34,827 nt of DNA from NCBI GenBank assembly GCA_946188345.1, contig CAMHUI010000024.1, positions 1 through 34,827 on the forward strand. Direction: 5' to 3'. Positions within the stretch are counted from its first letter, which is position 1. The number at the start of each line of letters is the position of its first letter. A model generated the notes under the pieces. The model had not been told where the DNA came from and ran no database searches. It worked only from the letters and a program-made list of their open reading frames with translations. The position numbers were made by a program, and so were the translations under genes. This DNA is from an uncultured Prevotellaceae bacterium. GTDB lineage: Bacteria > Bacteroidota > Bacteroidia > Bacteroidales > Bacteroidaceae. This document shows, one piece after another, positions 1-7,322 of this stretch.

Positions 1-694
1 TCTCCATCGAGGCCACGGTGAAGCAGTGGTCATTGGCATCGCGGATGCACTCAAATTCGATCTCCTTCCAGCCCTTCAGACTCTCTTCGACGAGAATCTG
101 CGGTGCGAAGGTGAAGGCGCTTTCAGCCACCTCGCGGAAGGTTTTCTCATCGGGGCATATGCCCGAGCCGAGACCTCCCAGCGCATAGGCCGAGCGTATC
201 ATGATGGGGAAGCCGATTTCCCGGGCTGCCCGCAAGGCGTCGTCCATCGACTCTACGGCATGCGAGACGGGTGTCTTCAAGCCAACTTCGTCGAGTTTCT
301 TCACGAACAGGTCGCGGTCCTCGGTGTTCATGATGGCCTCGACGGAGGTTCCCAACACCTCTACGCCATACTCCTTGAGCACACCCGACTGATAGAGTTC
401 CGTGCCGCAGTTCAAGGCCGTCTGTCCGCCAAAAGCCAGGAGGATGCCGTCGGGGCGTTCCTTCTTGATAATTTCGGTTACGAAAAAGGGCGTCACCGGT
501 TGAAAATAAACTTTGTCGGCGATGCCCTCAGACGTTTGAATAGTGGCGATGTTTGGATTGACGAGAATGGAGAAGATTCCTTCCTCTCGCAAGGCTTTCA
601 ACGCCTGCGAACCTGAATAGTCGAATTCTCCTGCCTGTCCGATTTTTAGTGCGCCTGAACCCAGCACTAATACCTTGCTTAACTTTTTAGTCAT
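1..694 (-). CDS. carB: Carbamoyl-phosphate synthase large subunit, N-terminal part (runs off the left edge)
   Basis: CarB joins ammonia, bicarbonate and two ATP to make carbamoyl phosphate for arginine and pyrimidine synthesis, working with the glutaminase subunit CarA. About 231 residues are visible, read on the minus strand from the ATG at 692-694. They begin [14 protein letters not shown], followed by [13 protein letters not shown], the nucleotide-binding start of the first ATP-grasp half. Further on come [23 protein letters not shown] and [12 protein letters not shown], all standard CarB landmarks. No stop or frameshift appears in the visible part, and the C-terminal three quarters lie outside the window. 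A TAnnTTTG element at 728-735 would give a leader of roughly 25 bases. The identification is from family motifs and is secure. Confidence 0.95.
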   Translation of the reverse strand, partial: MTKKLSKVLVLGSGALKIGQAGEFDYSGSQALKALREEGIFSILVNPNIATIQTSEGIADKVYFQPVTPFFVTEIIKKERPDGILLAFGGQTALNCGTELYQSGVLKEYGVEVLGTSVEAIMNTEDRDLFVKKLDEVGLKTPVSHAVESMDDALRAAREIGFPIMIRSAYALGGLGSGICPDEKTFREVAESAFTFAPQILVEESLKGWKEIEFECIRDANDHCFTVASME

Positions 695-727
695 AACTAC
701 AATTTCTTTAAAGTCCCAAATTGCGTA

Positions 728-735
728 CAAAATTA
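728..735 (-). promoter_or_regulatory. Bacteroidota-type -7 element for carB
   Basis: The minus strand reads TAATTTTG, matching the TAnnTTTG consensus, about 34 bases before the carB ATG. No TTTG is seen at the expected -33 spacing. Confidence 0.6.
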
Positions 736-842
736 CAAACATTTTGAAAAAATAAAGTGACTTTTTGAAACTTTTTTATGTCAAAACGTGCATTTTTTTA
801 ATTATCCGTTTTTTATGCTATCATATCCGCCCATCGAAAAGG

Positions 843-943
843 TCAACCGCTATAAAGCATCTATATAAATATAATTAATAATGTACGTACACGCGCATTT
901 CTATTGGACTATGGCTGGAAATACTCATCTTTACAGCGGTTGA
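843..943. repeat. Intergenic inverted repeat between carB and miaB
   Basis: The 14-mer at 843-856 (TCAACCGCTATAAA) is matched by its reverse complement at 930-943 with one mismatch, 73 bases apart. A second small hairpin, TTGATAA-GCTCG-TTATCAA, sits at 940-958. Apart from this and the 60-bp direct repeat further right, the 515-base spacer 695-1210 shows no convincing gene. The role is unknown; it could be a degraded repeat element or an RNA structure. Confidence 0.45.
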
Positions 944-1043
944 TAAGCTCGTTATCAAAGGATAAACTCTCTATGATCAGCGGATGAAAACCCTGCTTTC
1001 AACGCTTGTTTATCCTGTGCATAGAAACAAACCGTCATCCCAA

Positions 1044-1192
1044 CCGCTCGGCAGATCAAATTGAAAAAACTCCGCTTTTTCTTTGTTCTTCGCTCGCTTA
1101 TTCTCTCACTTTGGCTTACGCCGAAGTTACTCCCGCTCGGCAGAACAGATTGAAAAATCTCCGCTTTTTCTTTGTTCTTCGCTCGCTTATTC
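1044..1192 (+). repeat. 60-bp direct repeat carrying promoter sequences (copies 1044-1103 and 1133-1192)
   Basis: The two 60-base copies begin CCGCTCGGCAGA and end CGCTCGCTTATTC, are offset by 89 bases and differ at only a few positions. Both contain the TTTG (-33) part of a promoter. The right copy runs into TAACTTTG, a perfect -7. The left copy runs into TCACTTTG, one base off consensus. The unit may be a duplicated or mobile promoter-bearing repeat. Confidence 0.8.
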
Positions 1193-1201
1193 GTAACTTT
1201 G
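1171..1201 (+). promoter_or_regulatory. Promoter of miaB with nearly no leader
   Basis: TTTG at 1171-1174, a 19-base spacer and TAACTTTG at 1194-1201 match the Bacteroidota sigma-ABfr promoter consensus exactly. Transcription should start only about 4-9 bases after 1201, while the miaB ATG is at 1211. The mRNA would therefore be leaderless or almost so. Confidence 0.75.
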
Positions 1202-1210
1202 CACGTTGAA

Positions 1211-2524
1211 ATGGAAAAGAAATTGTATATCGAGACCTATGGGTGCCAGATGAATGTGGCTGACTCAGAGGTCGTTGCGTCGGTGATGCAGATGGCCGGC
1301 TATGAGCCGTGTGACACGGCTGAGGAGGCCGATGCAGTGTTCCTGAACACCTGTTCGGTGCGCGAGAATGCCGAGAATAAAATCTACCACCGGCTGGCCG
1401 AGCTCAACGCCCTAAGGAAGAAGCGCACCAATGCCCTCATCATCGGCGTGCTGGGCTGCATGGCAGAACGCGTGAAGGAGGACCTCATCAACAACCACCA
1501 CGCCGACCTCGTCGTCGGACCCGACGCCTATCTCGACCTGCCCGACCTCATCCTGCAGGTAGAGGCCGGAGGAAAGGCCATCAACGTGGAACTCTCTACC
1601 ACCGAGACCTATCGCGACATCGTGCCGCGGCGTGTGGCCGGCAACCGGCTGAGCGGATACGTCAGCATCATGCGCGGATGCAACAACTTCTGCCACTACT
1701 GCATCGTACCCTACACCCGCGGACGGGAGCGCAGCCGCGACGTGGAGAGCATCCTGCGCGAAGTGCGCGACCTGAGAGACAGGGGATATAAAGAGGTGAC
1801 ACTGCTCGGACAAAACGTCAACAGCTACCGCTGCGCCGACATCACCTTCCACGAACTCCTGCGCCTGGTAGCCCGAGAGGCCCCGCAGATGCGCGTACGC
1901 TTCACCACCAGCCATCCCAAAGACATGAGCGACGAGACGCTGCACGTCATCGCCGAAGAGCCGAACGTATGCAAGCAGATACACCTGCCCGTGCAGTCGG
2001 GTTCCGACAAAATACTCAAGCTCATGAACCGAAAGTATACCAGGGAATGGTATCTTGACCGCGTGGCAGCCATCCGGCGCATCATACCCGACTGCGGACT
2101 GTCAACCGACATCTTCGTGGGCTATCATGACGAAACAGAGGAAGACCACCAGCTCTCACTCAGCCTGATGCGCGAGGTTGGCTACGACTCGGCCTTCATG
2201 TTCAAATACTCCGAGCGCCCCGGCACCTATGCCTCGAAGCACTTGCCCGACAACGTGCCCGAGGACGTGAAGATACGCCGACTCAACGAACTCATACAGC
2301 TGCAGACAGAAATGTCGGCCTTGGCCAACAAGCGCGACGAGGGCCGCTTCTACGAAGTGCTCGTCGAAGGCTACAGCAAGCGCAGCCGCGAGCAGATGTG
2401 CGGACGGACAGAACAAGGCAAGATGGTGGTCTTCGACAAAGGTAACGCCCACGTAGGCGACCTCATCCACGTACACATCACCGGATCCACCTCAGCAACC
2501 CTCTTCGGAGAGATTATTAATTAA
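1211..2524 (+). CDS. miaB: tRNA-2-methylthio-N6-dimethylallyladenosine synthase
   Basis: MiaB is a radical-SAM enzyme that adds a methylthio group to i6A37 in tRNAs reading UNN codons. The 437-residue protein has the full family layout. The N-terminal UPF0004 domain holds the auxiliary cluster cysteines C12, C48 and C83 (YGCQMN, NTCSVREN, LGCMAER). The radical-SAM triad is C157, C161 and C164 (RGCNNFCHYCIVPYTRG). A C-terminal TRAM domain follows from about residue 370. The start is the ATG at 1211 because MEKKLYIETYGCQMN is where the family begins. A longer reading from TTG at 1172 would lie inside the promoter. argS follows 55 bases downstream on the same strand. Confidence 0.97.
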   Translation: MEKKLYIETYGCQMNVADSEVVASVMQMAGYEPCDTAEEADAVFLNTCSVRENAENKIYHRLAELNALRKKRTNALIIGVLGCMAERVKEDLINNHHADLVVGPDAYLDLPDLILQVEAGGKAINVELSTTETYRDIVPRRVAGNRLSGYVSIMRGCNNFCHYCIVPYTRGRERSRDVESILREVRDLRDRGYKEVTLLGQNVNSYRCADITFHELLRLVAREAPQMRVRFTTSHPKDMSDETLHVIAEEPNVCKQIHLPVQSGSDKILKLMNRKYTREWYLDRVAAIRRIIPDCGLSTDIFVGYHDETEEDHQLSLSLMREVGYDSAFMFKYSERPGTYASKHLPDNVPEDVKIRRLNELIQLQTEMSALANKRDEGRFYEVLVEGYSKRSREQMCGRTEQGKMVVFDKGNAHVGDLIHVHITGSTSATLFGEIIN

Positions 2525-2537
2525 AAAACAATATAGA

Positions 2538-2564
2538 GACTATAGTAACTATAGTGACTATAAT
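2538..2564 (+). repeat. Three tandem 9-bp units between miaB and argS
   Basis: GACTATAGT, AACTATAGT and GACTATAAT follow one another directly, 16 bases before the argS start. This is a short AT-rich tandem repeat with no known role. It could affect argS translation or simply vary by slippage. Confidence 0.6.
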
Positions 2565-2579
2565 AAAAAAGAAAAAGCA

Positions 2580-4385
2580 ATGAACATCGAAAGTACCATT
2601 ATCAGCAGCGTCAAGGCTGCCGTCAACGCTCTCTACGGACAGGACGTTCCCGAGAAAATGATACAGCTGCAGAAGACACGCAGCGAATTCGAAGGACACC
2701 TCACGCTCGTCGTCTTCCCCTTCGTGAAGATGGCGCGCAAGGCTCCCGAAGCCACCGCACAGGAAATTGGCCAGTACCTGCAGGACAACTGCGAGGCCGT
2801 CAGCGCCTTCAACGTCGTGAAGGGATTCCTCAACATCGTCGTCGCACCACAGGCATGGGCACAGCTCCTGGCCGACATCGACGCCGACCCCACCTTCGGC
2901 TATAAAAAGGCTGACGAGGGTTCCCCGCTCGTAATGATAGAATACTCCTCCCCCAACACCAACAAACCCCTCCACCTCGGCCACGTGCGCAACAACTTGC
3001 TGGGATGGTCGTTGGCAAAGATTATGGAAGCCAACGGCAACCGCGTCGTCAAGACCAACATCGTCAACGACCGCGGCATACACATCTGCAAGTCGATGCT
3101 TGCCTGGCAGAAATGGGGCAACGGCGAGACGCCCGAGACTTCTGGCAAGAAAGGCGACCACCTCATCGGCGACTACTACGTAGCCTTCGATAAGCACTAT
3201 CGCGAAGAGGTGAAAACGCTCACCGCCCAGTTGGTGGCCAGCGGCTTACCTGCCGAGAAAGCCGAAGAGAAAGCCAAGCAGGAAGCTCCGCTCATCAAGG
3301 AAGCCCACGACATGCTTGTGCGCTGGGAGCAGGGTGACAAAGAAGTGCGCGACCTCTGGGAAAAGATGAACAGCTGGGTCTATGCTGGCTTCGACGAGAC
3401 CTACAAGATGATGGGTGTAGGCTTCGACAAAATCTACTACGAGAGCCAGACCTACCTGCGCGGAAAGGCCAAGGTGGAGGAAGGTCTCGAGAAAGGCCTC
3501 TTCTTCCGCAAGGACGACGGCAGCGTATGGGCCGACCTCACCGCCGACGGCCTCGACCAGAAGCTGCTGCTGCGCTCCGACGGCACCAGCGTCTATATGA
3601 CCCAGGACATCGGCACCGCCGAGATGCGCTTCCAGGACTACCCCATCGACAAGATGATCTACGTCGTGGGCAACGAGCAGAACTACCACTTCCAGGTGCT
3701 CTCCATCCTGCTCGACCGCCTCGGCTTCAAATGGGGTAAGGACCTCGTCCACTTCTCCTACGGCATGGTAGAGCTGCCCAACGGCAAGATGAAGAGCCGC
3801 GAGGGCACCGTCGTCGATGCCGACGACCTGATGCAGCTGATGATCGACGATGCCTACCAGACCTCCATGGAGCTCGGTAAGTTCGACGACATGACCGAGG
3901 AGGAACGCCGCGAGATAGCCCGCGTCGTAGGCCTGGGAGCACTGAAATACTTCATCCTCAAGGTCGACGCCCGCAAGAACATGCTCTTCAACCCCGAGGA
4001 GTCCATCGACTTCAACGGCAACACCGGACCCTTCATCCAGTATACCTACGCCCGCATCAAGAGCATCCTGCGAAAGGCTCAGGACACTCCTGCCGCACTG
4101 AACAGCCTGACGGCCCTCAATGCCAAGGAGATAGAACTCATCCAGAAGATGAACGAGTTTGCCGCCGTTGTCGAGCAGGCCGGCAAGGACTACTCGCCCA
4201 GCGGCATCGCCAACTACACCTATGAACTGACGAAGCAGTTCAACCAGTTCTATCACGACTACAGCATCCTGAATGCCGAGAGCGACGACGCCCGCCAGAC
4301 ACGCCTCGTCTTGGCCGCCAACGTGGCCAAGGTCATCCGCAATGCCATGGCCCTGCTCGGTATCGAAGTGCCGGAGAGGATGTAA
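2580..4385 (+). CDS. argS: Arginyl-tRNA synthetase
   Basis: This class I aminoacyl-tRNA synthetase charges tRNA-Arg in the cytoplasm. The 601 residues match the usual family length. The N-terminal additional domain that recognises the tRNA D-loop covers about residues 1-110. The HIGH-like motif HLGH is at 132-135 after SSPNTNKP. The KMSKS-like motif is KMKSR at 403-407. The C-terminal part, including GNTGPFIQYTYARI, is the anticodon-binding DALR domain and ends in ...LLGIEVPERM, the typical terminus. It starts with ATG at 2580, downstream of miaB and probably co-transcribed with it. No defects were seen. Confidence 0.97.
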   Translation: MNIESTIISSVKAAVNALYGQDVPEKMIQLQKTRSEFEGHLTLVVFPFVKMARKAPEATAQEIGQYLQDNCEAVSAFNVVKGFLNIVVAPQAWAQLLADIDADPTFGYKKADEGSPLVMIEYSSPNTNKPLHLGHVRNNLLGWSLAKIMEANGNRVVKTNIVNDRGIHICKSMLAWQKWGNGETPETSGKKGDHLIGDYYVAFDKHYREEVKTLTAQLVASGLPAEKAEEKAKQEAPLIKEAHDMLVRWEQGDKEVRDLWEKMNSWVYAGFDETYKMMGVGFDKIYYESQTYLRGKAKVEEGLEKGLFFRKDDGSVWADLTADGLDQKLLLRSDGTSVYMTQDIGTAEMRFQDYPIDKMIYVVGNEQNYHFQVLSILLDRLGFKWGKDLVHFSYGMVELPNGKMKSREGTVVDADDLMQLMIDDAYQTSMELGKFDDMTEEERREIARVVGLGALKYFILKVDARKNMLFNPEESIDFNGNTGPFIQYTYARIKSILRKAQDTPAALNSLTALNAKEIELIQKMNEFAAVVEQAGKDYSPSGIANYTYELTKQFNQFYHDYSILNAESDDARQTRLVLAANVAKVIRNAMALLGIEVPERM

Positions 4386-4440
4386 GCATCAGGCGATATA
4401 AAAAAGGTATCTATAGCATCAGGCGATATGAAAAAGGTAT
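4385..4440 (+). repeat. Duplicated 26-bp unit spanning the start of the lipoprotein gene (period 30 bp)
   Basis: Copies at 4385-4410 and 4415-4440 (AGCATCAGGCGATATR...) are identical except at position 4400/4430. The left copy reads ATA there and the right copy reads ATG, which is the start codon of the next gene. The offset of 30 bases keeps the reading frame, and no stop lies between the copies. Confidence 0.85.
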
Positions 4441-4868
4441 TTAAACTATCTACCATACTGTTTGCAACAACTGTTTTAGTCTCTTGCGATTACTTTGGAT
4501 ATTTCTTCTTTGTAATCGTCAACAATACCAATGACAGTCTGGAAGTAGTTTATACCGAACAGATGCAGACCTTCTCATCCGTGCTCTATACGCCAGACCA
4601 AGAAGATGAATTCCATAATATTTATCTCAGCAGAGAGGTTACGGATACGATTATCCCACCGAAGGGAAAACTCGAGTTGAGCTATGACGCAGGACTGGTT
4701 GACCGGGGGTTTCCCGGACAGTTGGAAAACCCGATGGAATACGGCATCTTACCACTCTGGGAGCGTATAGGCTATATGATACAGAACGGAGACACCTTGC
4801 CCTCTGGCGTCTTTTCTGAAAGCCAATGGAAAGGGGAGGGCAGTACATACACGCTGAGAATAAAATAG
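4428..4868 (+). CDS. Small lipoprotein of unknown function
   Basis: The protein has 146 residues. Its N-terminus (MKK, a hydrophobic stretch, then LVSC with Cys20) is a signal-peptidase II lipobox, so it is probably an envelope lipoprotein. The mature part has no motif I recognise. It is rich in Thr, Asn and acidic residues and has the feel of a small beta-sandwich. It begins 42 bases after argS and ends one base before the RNase H start codon, so it is probably translated from the same mRNA. Its start codon lies in the second copy of a duplicated segment. Function is not assigned. Confidence 0.75.
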   Translation: MKKVFKLSTILFATTVLVSCDYFGYFFFVIVNNTNDSLEVVYTEQMQTFSSVLYTPDQEDEFHNIYLSREVTDTIIPPKGKLELSYDAGLVDRGFPGQLENPMEYGILPLWERIGYMIQNGDTLPSGVFSESQWKGEGSTYTLRIK

Positions 4869-4869
4869 T

Positions 4870-5337
4870 ATGGTGACTCAACAGAATCCTCCCGACTACC
4901 GACACGACACCGTGTTGCCACTGCCCATCGAGGTGAAAGCCAACGCATGGGCTGTCGATGCGGCATGCAGCGGCAACCCCGGCCCCATGGAGTATCAGGC
5001 CATCGACCTGGCAACAGGAGCACAGGTGTTCCATTACGGACCAGTGCACGGCACCAATAACATCGGGGAGTTCCTCGCCATCGTCCATGCCCTGGCACTG
5101 ATGGACAATCAGGGTATCCGCGACAAAGTCATCTACAGCGACTCCTATAACGCCATCCTCTGGGTGAAGAAGAAACAGTGTAAGACCAAACTCGAGCACA
5201 CACCACAGACGGAACCCCTCTTCCAGATTATCCGACGGGCCGAGCAATGGCTCCGCACCCACCCGGTCACCACACCCGTGCTGAAGTGGGAGACCAAGCA
5301 ATGGGGCGAGGTGCCGGCTGACTTCGGAAGAAAGTAA
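4870..5337 (+). CDS. Ribonuclease H family protein
   Basis: RNase H cuts the RNA strand of RNA:DNA hybrids. This 155-residue protein keeps the four acidic residues of the active site: D30 in VDAACSGNPGP, E67 in NNIGEFLAIVHAL, D91 in IYSDSYNAILWV and D151 in the C-terminal ADFGRK. The length is that of a stand-alone RNase HI. It lacks the N-terminal caulimovirus-viroplasmin domain that often accompanies Bacteroidota homologues. It starts one base after the lipoprotein stop, so translation may be coupled. A strong terminator follows. Confidence 0.88.
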   Translation: MVTQQNPPDYRHDTVLPLPIEVKANAWAVDAACSGNPGPMEYQAIDLATGAQVFHYGPVHGTNNIGEFLAIVHALALMDNQGIRDKVIYSDSYNAILWVKKKQCKTKLEHTPQTEPLFQIIRRAEQWLRTHPVTTPVLKWETKQWGEVPADFGRK

Positions 5338-5367
5338 AAGATATTTATTTGTGTCCGATAAAAAAGG

Positions 5368-5400
5368 AAGGGAATGATTCACTCGAATCATTCCCTTTTT
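5368..5400. terminator. Terminator after the miaB-argS-RNase H group
   Basis: A perfect 11-bp stem (GGGAATGATTC / GAATCATTCCC, 5370-5380 and 5385-5395) with a 4-base loop is extended by A/T pairs and followed by five T. The A-run on the left side means it may also stop tRNA-Gln transcription coming from the other direction. Confidence 0.85.
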
Positions 5401-5407
5401 ATGGATG

Positions 5408-5478
5408 TTGTCCAAGGCGGATTCGAACCACCACAAACAGAACCAAAACCTGTTGTGCTACCATTACACCATTGGACA
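5408..5478 (-). tRNA. tRNA-Gln (anticodon TTG)
   Basis: Read on the minus strand, the 71-base gene starts TGTCCAATGG and ends CCTTGGACA plus the discriminator A. The acceptor stem is TGTCCAA/TTGGACA. The anticodon arm is ACAGG-TTTTGGT-TCTGT, which places TTG at positions 34-36 and reads CAA (Gln). The T arm contains GGTTCGAATCC. No CCA is encoded. A -7 element lies 19 bases upstream. Confidence 0.95.
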
Positions 5479-5496
5479 ATCCTCTAAAAACGCCTG

Positions 5497-5528
5497 CAAA
5501 GGTAGTGGTTTTTCTGCCATCAACCAAA
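5497..5528 (-). promoter_or_regulatory. Promoter of tRNA-Gln
   Basis: On the minus strand TACCTTTG (5497-5504) is preceded by TTTG (5525-5528) with a 20-base spacer, close to the consensus. The rest of the spacer from 5529 to 5699 shows nothing convincing. Confidence 0.7.
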
Positions 5529-5699
5529 TTTTCTAACGTTTTTTTTCATTTAAGCCTCTCATTCTGCCATTTATAGGTTTTGAGACTGTTCTCTTATGCC
5601 ACTTTTGCAAACCTTCTGCAGATTTGCGATGTAGATTACCAACAAAACACCATAAACCGTAAAAAAAGAATAAAACATGTTAAATTAAAGAATCCTTTC

Positions 5700-5730
5700 T
5701 TTGCTCTTCTTTGTTTCCTTCGTATTTTTG
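5700..5730 (+). promoter_or_regulatory. Promoter of the TPR/zinc-finger gene
   Basis: TTTG at 5700-5703, a 19-base spacer and TATTTTTG at 5723-5730 match the consensus exactly. They predict a leader of roughly 55 bases before the ATG at 5791. Confidence 0.75.
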
Positions 5731-5790
5731 CAATGTGGATATTACCCGTTTATTTAACTAGACTTTTTTATCAACTTTTATTTAAACCTC

Positions 5791-6552
5791 ATGAAGTCCA
5801 GACTATTATTTATCGCCATGCTGTTATCGGCGATGACCGCTTTGGCGCAAAACAGCGCCACCGCTGAGAGTTACTACAAGGAGGCCGTTCAGTACGAGCA
5901 GAAAGGCTATCGCCGCGAAGCCATCAAATATTATGGCATGGCCTATCGGGCAGACCCCGCGAACTACAAGCATGCCCAAGAACGGCAAGAGCAGTTGAAA
6001 AACAACATGAACACTGAGCGTGCTGAGGTTAAGGTCCAGTTGCAACAAGAGGCTGCCGAACGTGCTGCTGCTAACGCCCAGATGAGTGCCGCTCTGCAGA
6101 ATGTTGCCAATACCCTGCAGAGCACACGTACTGCCACAACGAAATCAAGCAGTTCCTCTTCTTCTTACAGGACTACCACATCATCTCCTTCCTACAGTAC
6201 GACCACTTCCGGCAGTTCTTCTTCCTCAGCCGGCAGCGGCAATAGCTCTTCTTCCAGAAGTTCCGCAAGGACATCCTCTTCGAGCAGTTCGTCTCGCAGT
6301 TCTTCCACCTCGTCAGCCGCCGATGAGAAAAAGCCGTGCAGTCATTGTGGTGGTGTAGGAAAAGTGTCGTGCAGTCATTGTGGCGGCGACGGAAGAGTCA
6401 CCTGCCCCGGCTGTTCCGGCATGGGTCATGTGCCGGGCTGGAAGAACCGTATTTGCACGATTTGCAACGGAAAGACCACTACCAAGTGTAATTTCTGCTA
6501 TGGCGACGGACGATTGTTCTGCAACCGGTGTCATGGCTCTGGCAAGCAATAG
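5791..6552 (+). CDS. Secreted TPR-like protein with a six-repeat DnaJ-type zinc-finger domain
   Basis: The protein has 253 residues. Residues 1-20 form a signal peptide ending MTALAQ. Residues 23-60 look like one or two TPR helices (YYKEAVQYEQKGYRREAIKYY). A basic/Gln-rich helix follows to about 110, then a Ser/Thr-rich linker at 115-176. The C-terminus at 183-253 has six CxxC pairs (C183/186, 194/197, 205/208, 222/225, 233/236, 244/247), several as CxxCxGxG. This is the pattern of the DnaJ central zinc-binding domain. There is no J domain, so it is not a DnaJ. The unusual point is that this domain appears to be exported. It probably forms an operon with the next gene, 41 bases downstream. 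The role is unknown; binding of envelope proteins or metal is inference. Confidence 0.82.
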   Translation: MKSRLLFIAMLLSAMTALAQNSATAESYYKEAVQYEQKGYRREAIKYYGMAYRADPANYKHAQERQEQLKNNMNTERAEVKVQLQQEAAERAAANAQMSAALQNVANTLQSTRTATTKSSSSSSSYRTTTSSPSYSTTTSGSSSSSAGSGNSSSSRSSARTSSSSSSSRSSSTSSAADEKKPCSHCGGVGKVSCSHCGGDGRVTCPGCSGMGHVPGWKNRICTICNGKTTTKCNFCYGDGRLFCNRCHGSGKQ

Positions 6553-6593
6553 AAAGTTTCCTTTATACATTCATCTTTAAATCATTACAAGAC

Positions 6594-7190
6594 ATGAAGA
6601 AACTATTCACATTCATGGCCTTCTGCCTTGCGTTCTGCAATGGCGTATGGGCCGACGACCTCGAAGACGGACAGGTCGTCGAGGAGAAGGATATGGAGTT
6701 CTTCTCTGCAGAATCCTCTGCGCTGGAACTTAATAGTGGCGACCCAATGAAGAAAAGGTGGAAATATCTGGTAGCCCATCAGGACGACCTCAGCACACCT
6801 GAAGCCACTAATCTGAAGAACTGGCTCAATAGAACAGGCAACAAGCAGATGAATCGCGGCACCATCCTTTTCTGGTCGTCTCTGGCCTGGCCGGTAATCG
6901 GAGGTGTTGTTGTGAGCGCCATTGGTGTAAAAGATGACAACGAAGGGCAGCGCCTTGCAATTGCCATGGGCAGCGTAGGACTGATGGGGGTCCAGATGAC
7001 GTGGGGTCTGATAGACCAAGCTAAGGCCCGCAAGAAGTTAGACCAAAGCCGCCTGATTATTGTGCAAGCTCCTGTTCCGGGGGCAACTTTCGGCAATGAA
7101 AACTATCTCGCTCAGCTCGGCATTGGCCTAATGCGCGACAACATGACTCAAAGCTACGGCTTCGGACCTTCTATATCAGTCAATTTTTAG
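6594..7190 (+). CDS. Exported or membrane-associated protein of unknown function
   Basis: I chose the ATG at 6594 (198 residues) because it starts a clean signal peptide (MKKLFTFMAFC ... GVWA). A longer reading from 6528 would overlap the previous gene. Two hydrophobic segments follow, around residues 90-105 (ILFWSSLAWPVIGGVVV) and 122-140 (AIAMGSVGLMGVQMTWGLI). The C-terminal region ends ...YGFGPSISVNF, with a terminal aromatic residue as in some outer-membrane proteins. I recognise no family. Its position suggests it works with the zinc-finger protein upstream. Confidence 0.75.
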   Translation: MKKLFTFMAFCLAFCNGVWADDLEDGQVVEEKDMEFFSAESSALELNSGDPMKKRWKYLVAHQDDLSTPEATNLKNWLNRTGNKQMNRGTILFWSSLAWPVIGGVVVSAIGVKDDNEGQRLAIAMGSVGLMGVQMTWGLIDQAKARKKLDQSRLIIVQAPVPGATFGNENYLAQLGIGLMRDNMTQSYGFGPSISVNF

Positions 7191-7246
7191 GCTTTCGCTC
7201 TTTGAGGCGAAAGGAAAGTGTTGACGGGTCTGTACGCCCACAATGT

Positions 7247-7292
7247 AATAAAGAAGCCATTGGTGCCTATTACCAATGGCTTCTTTATTTAT
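7247..7292. terminator. Bidirectional terminator between convergent genes
   Basis: An 18-bp perfect stem (7247-7264 and 7272-7289, AATAAAGAAGCCATTGGT and its complement) closes a 7-base loop. It sits between the rightward unit ending at 7190 and the leftward gene ending at 7323 and is AT-rich on both flanks. Confidence 0.85.
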
Positions 7293-7322
7293 AAAATCTT
7301 TTTATGCTTCTGCCGGATGGCT

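Noticed and set aside
26..616. 196-residue open frame on the plus strand
   Set aside because: The minus strand of the same DNA encodes clear CarB motifs, so this frame is its shadow.
5580..5867. 95-residue open frame upstream of the zinc-finger gene
   Set aside because: It overlaps the promoter and start of the real gene, and its composition is unlike a protein (AT-rich spacer translation).
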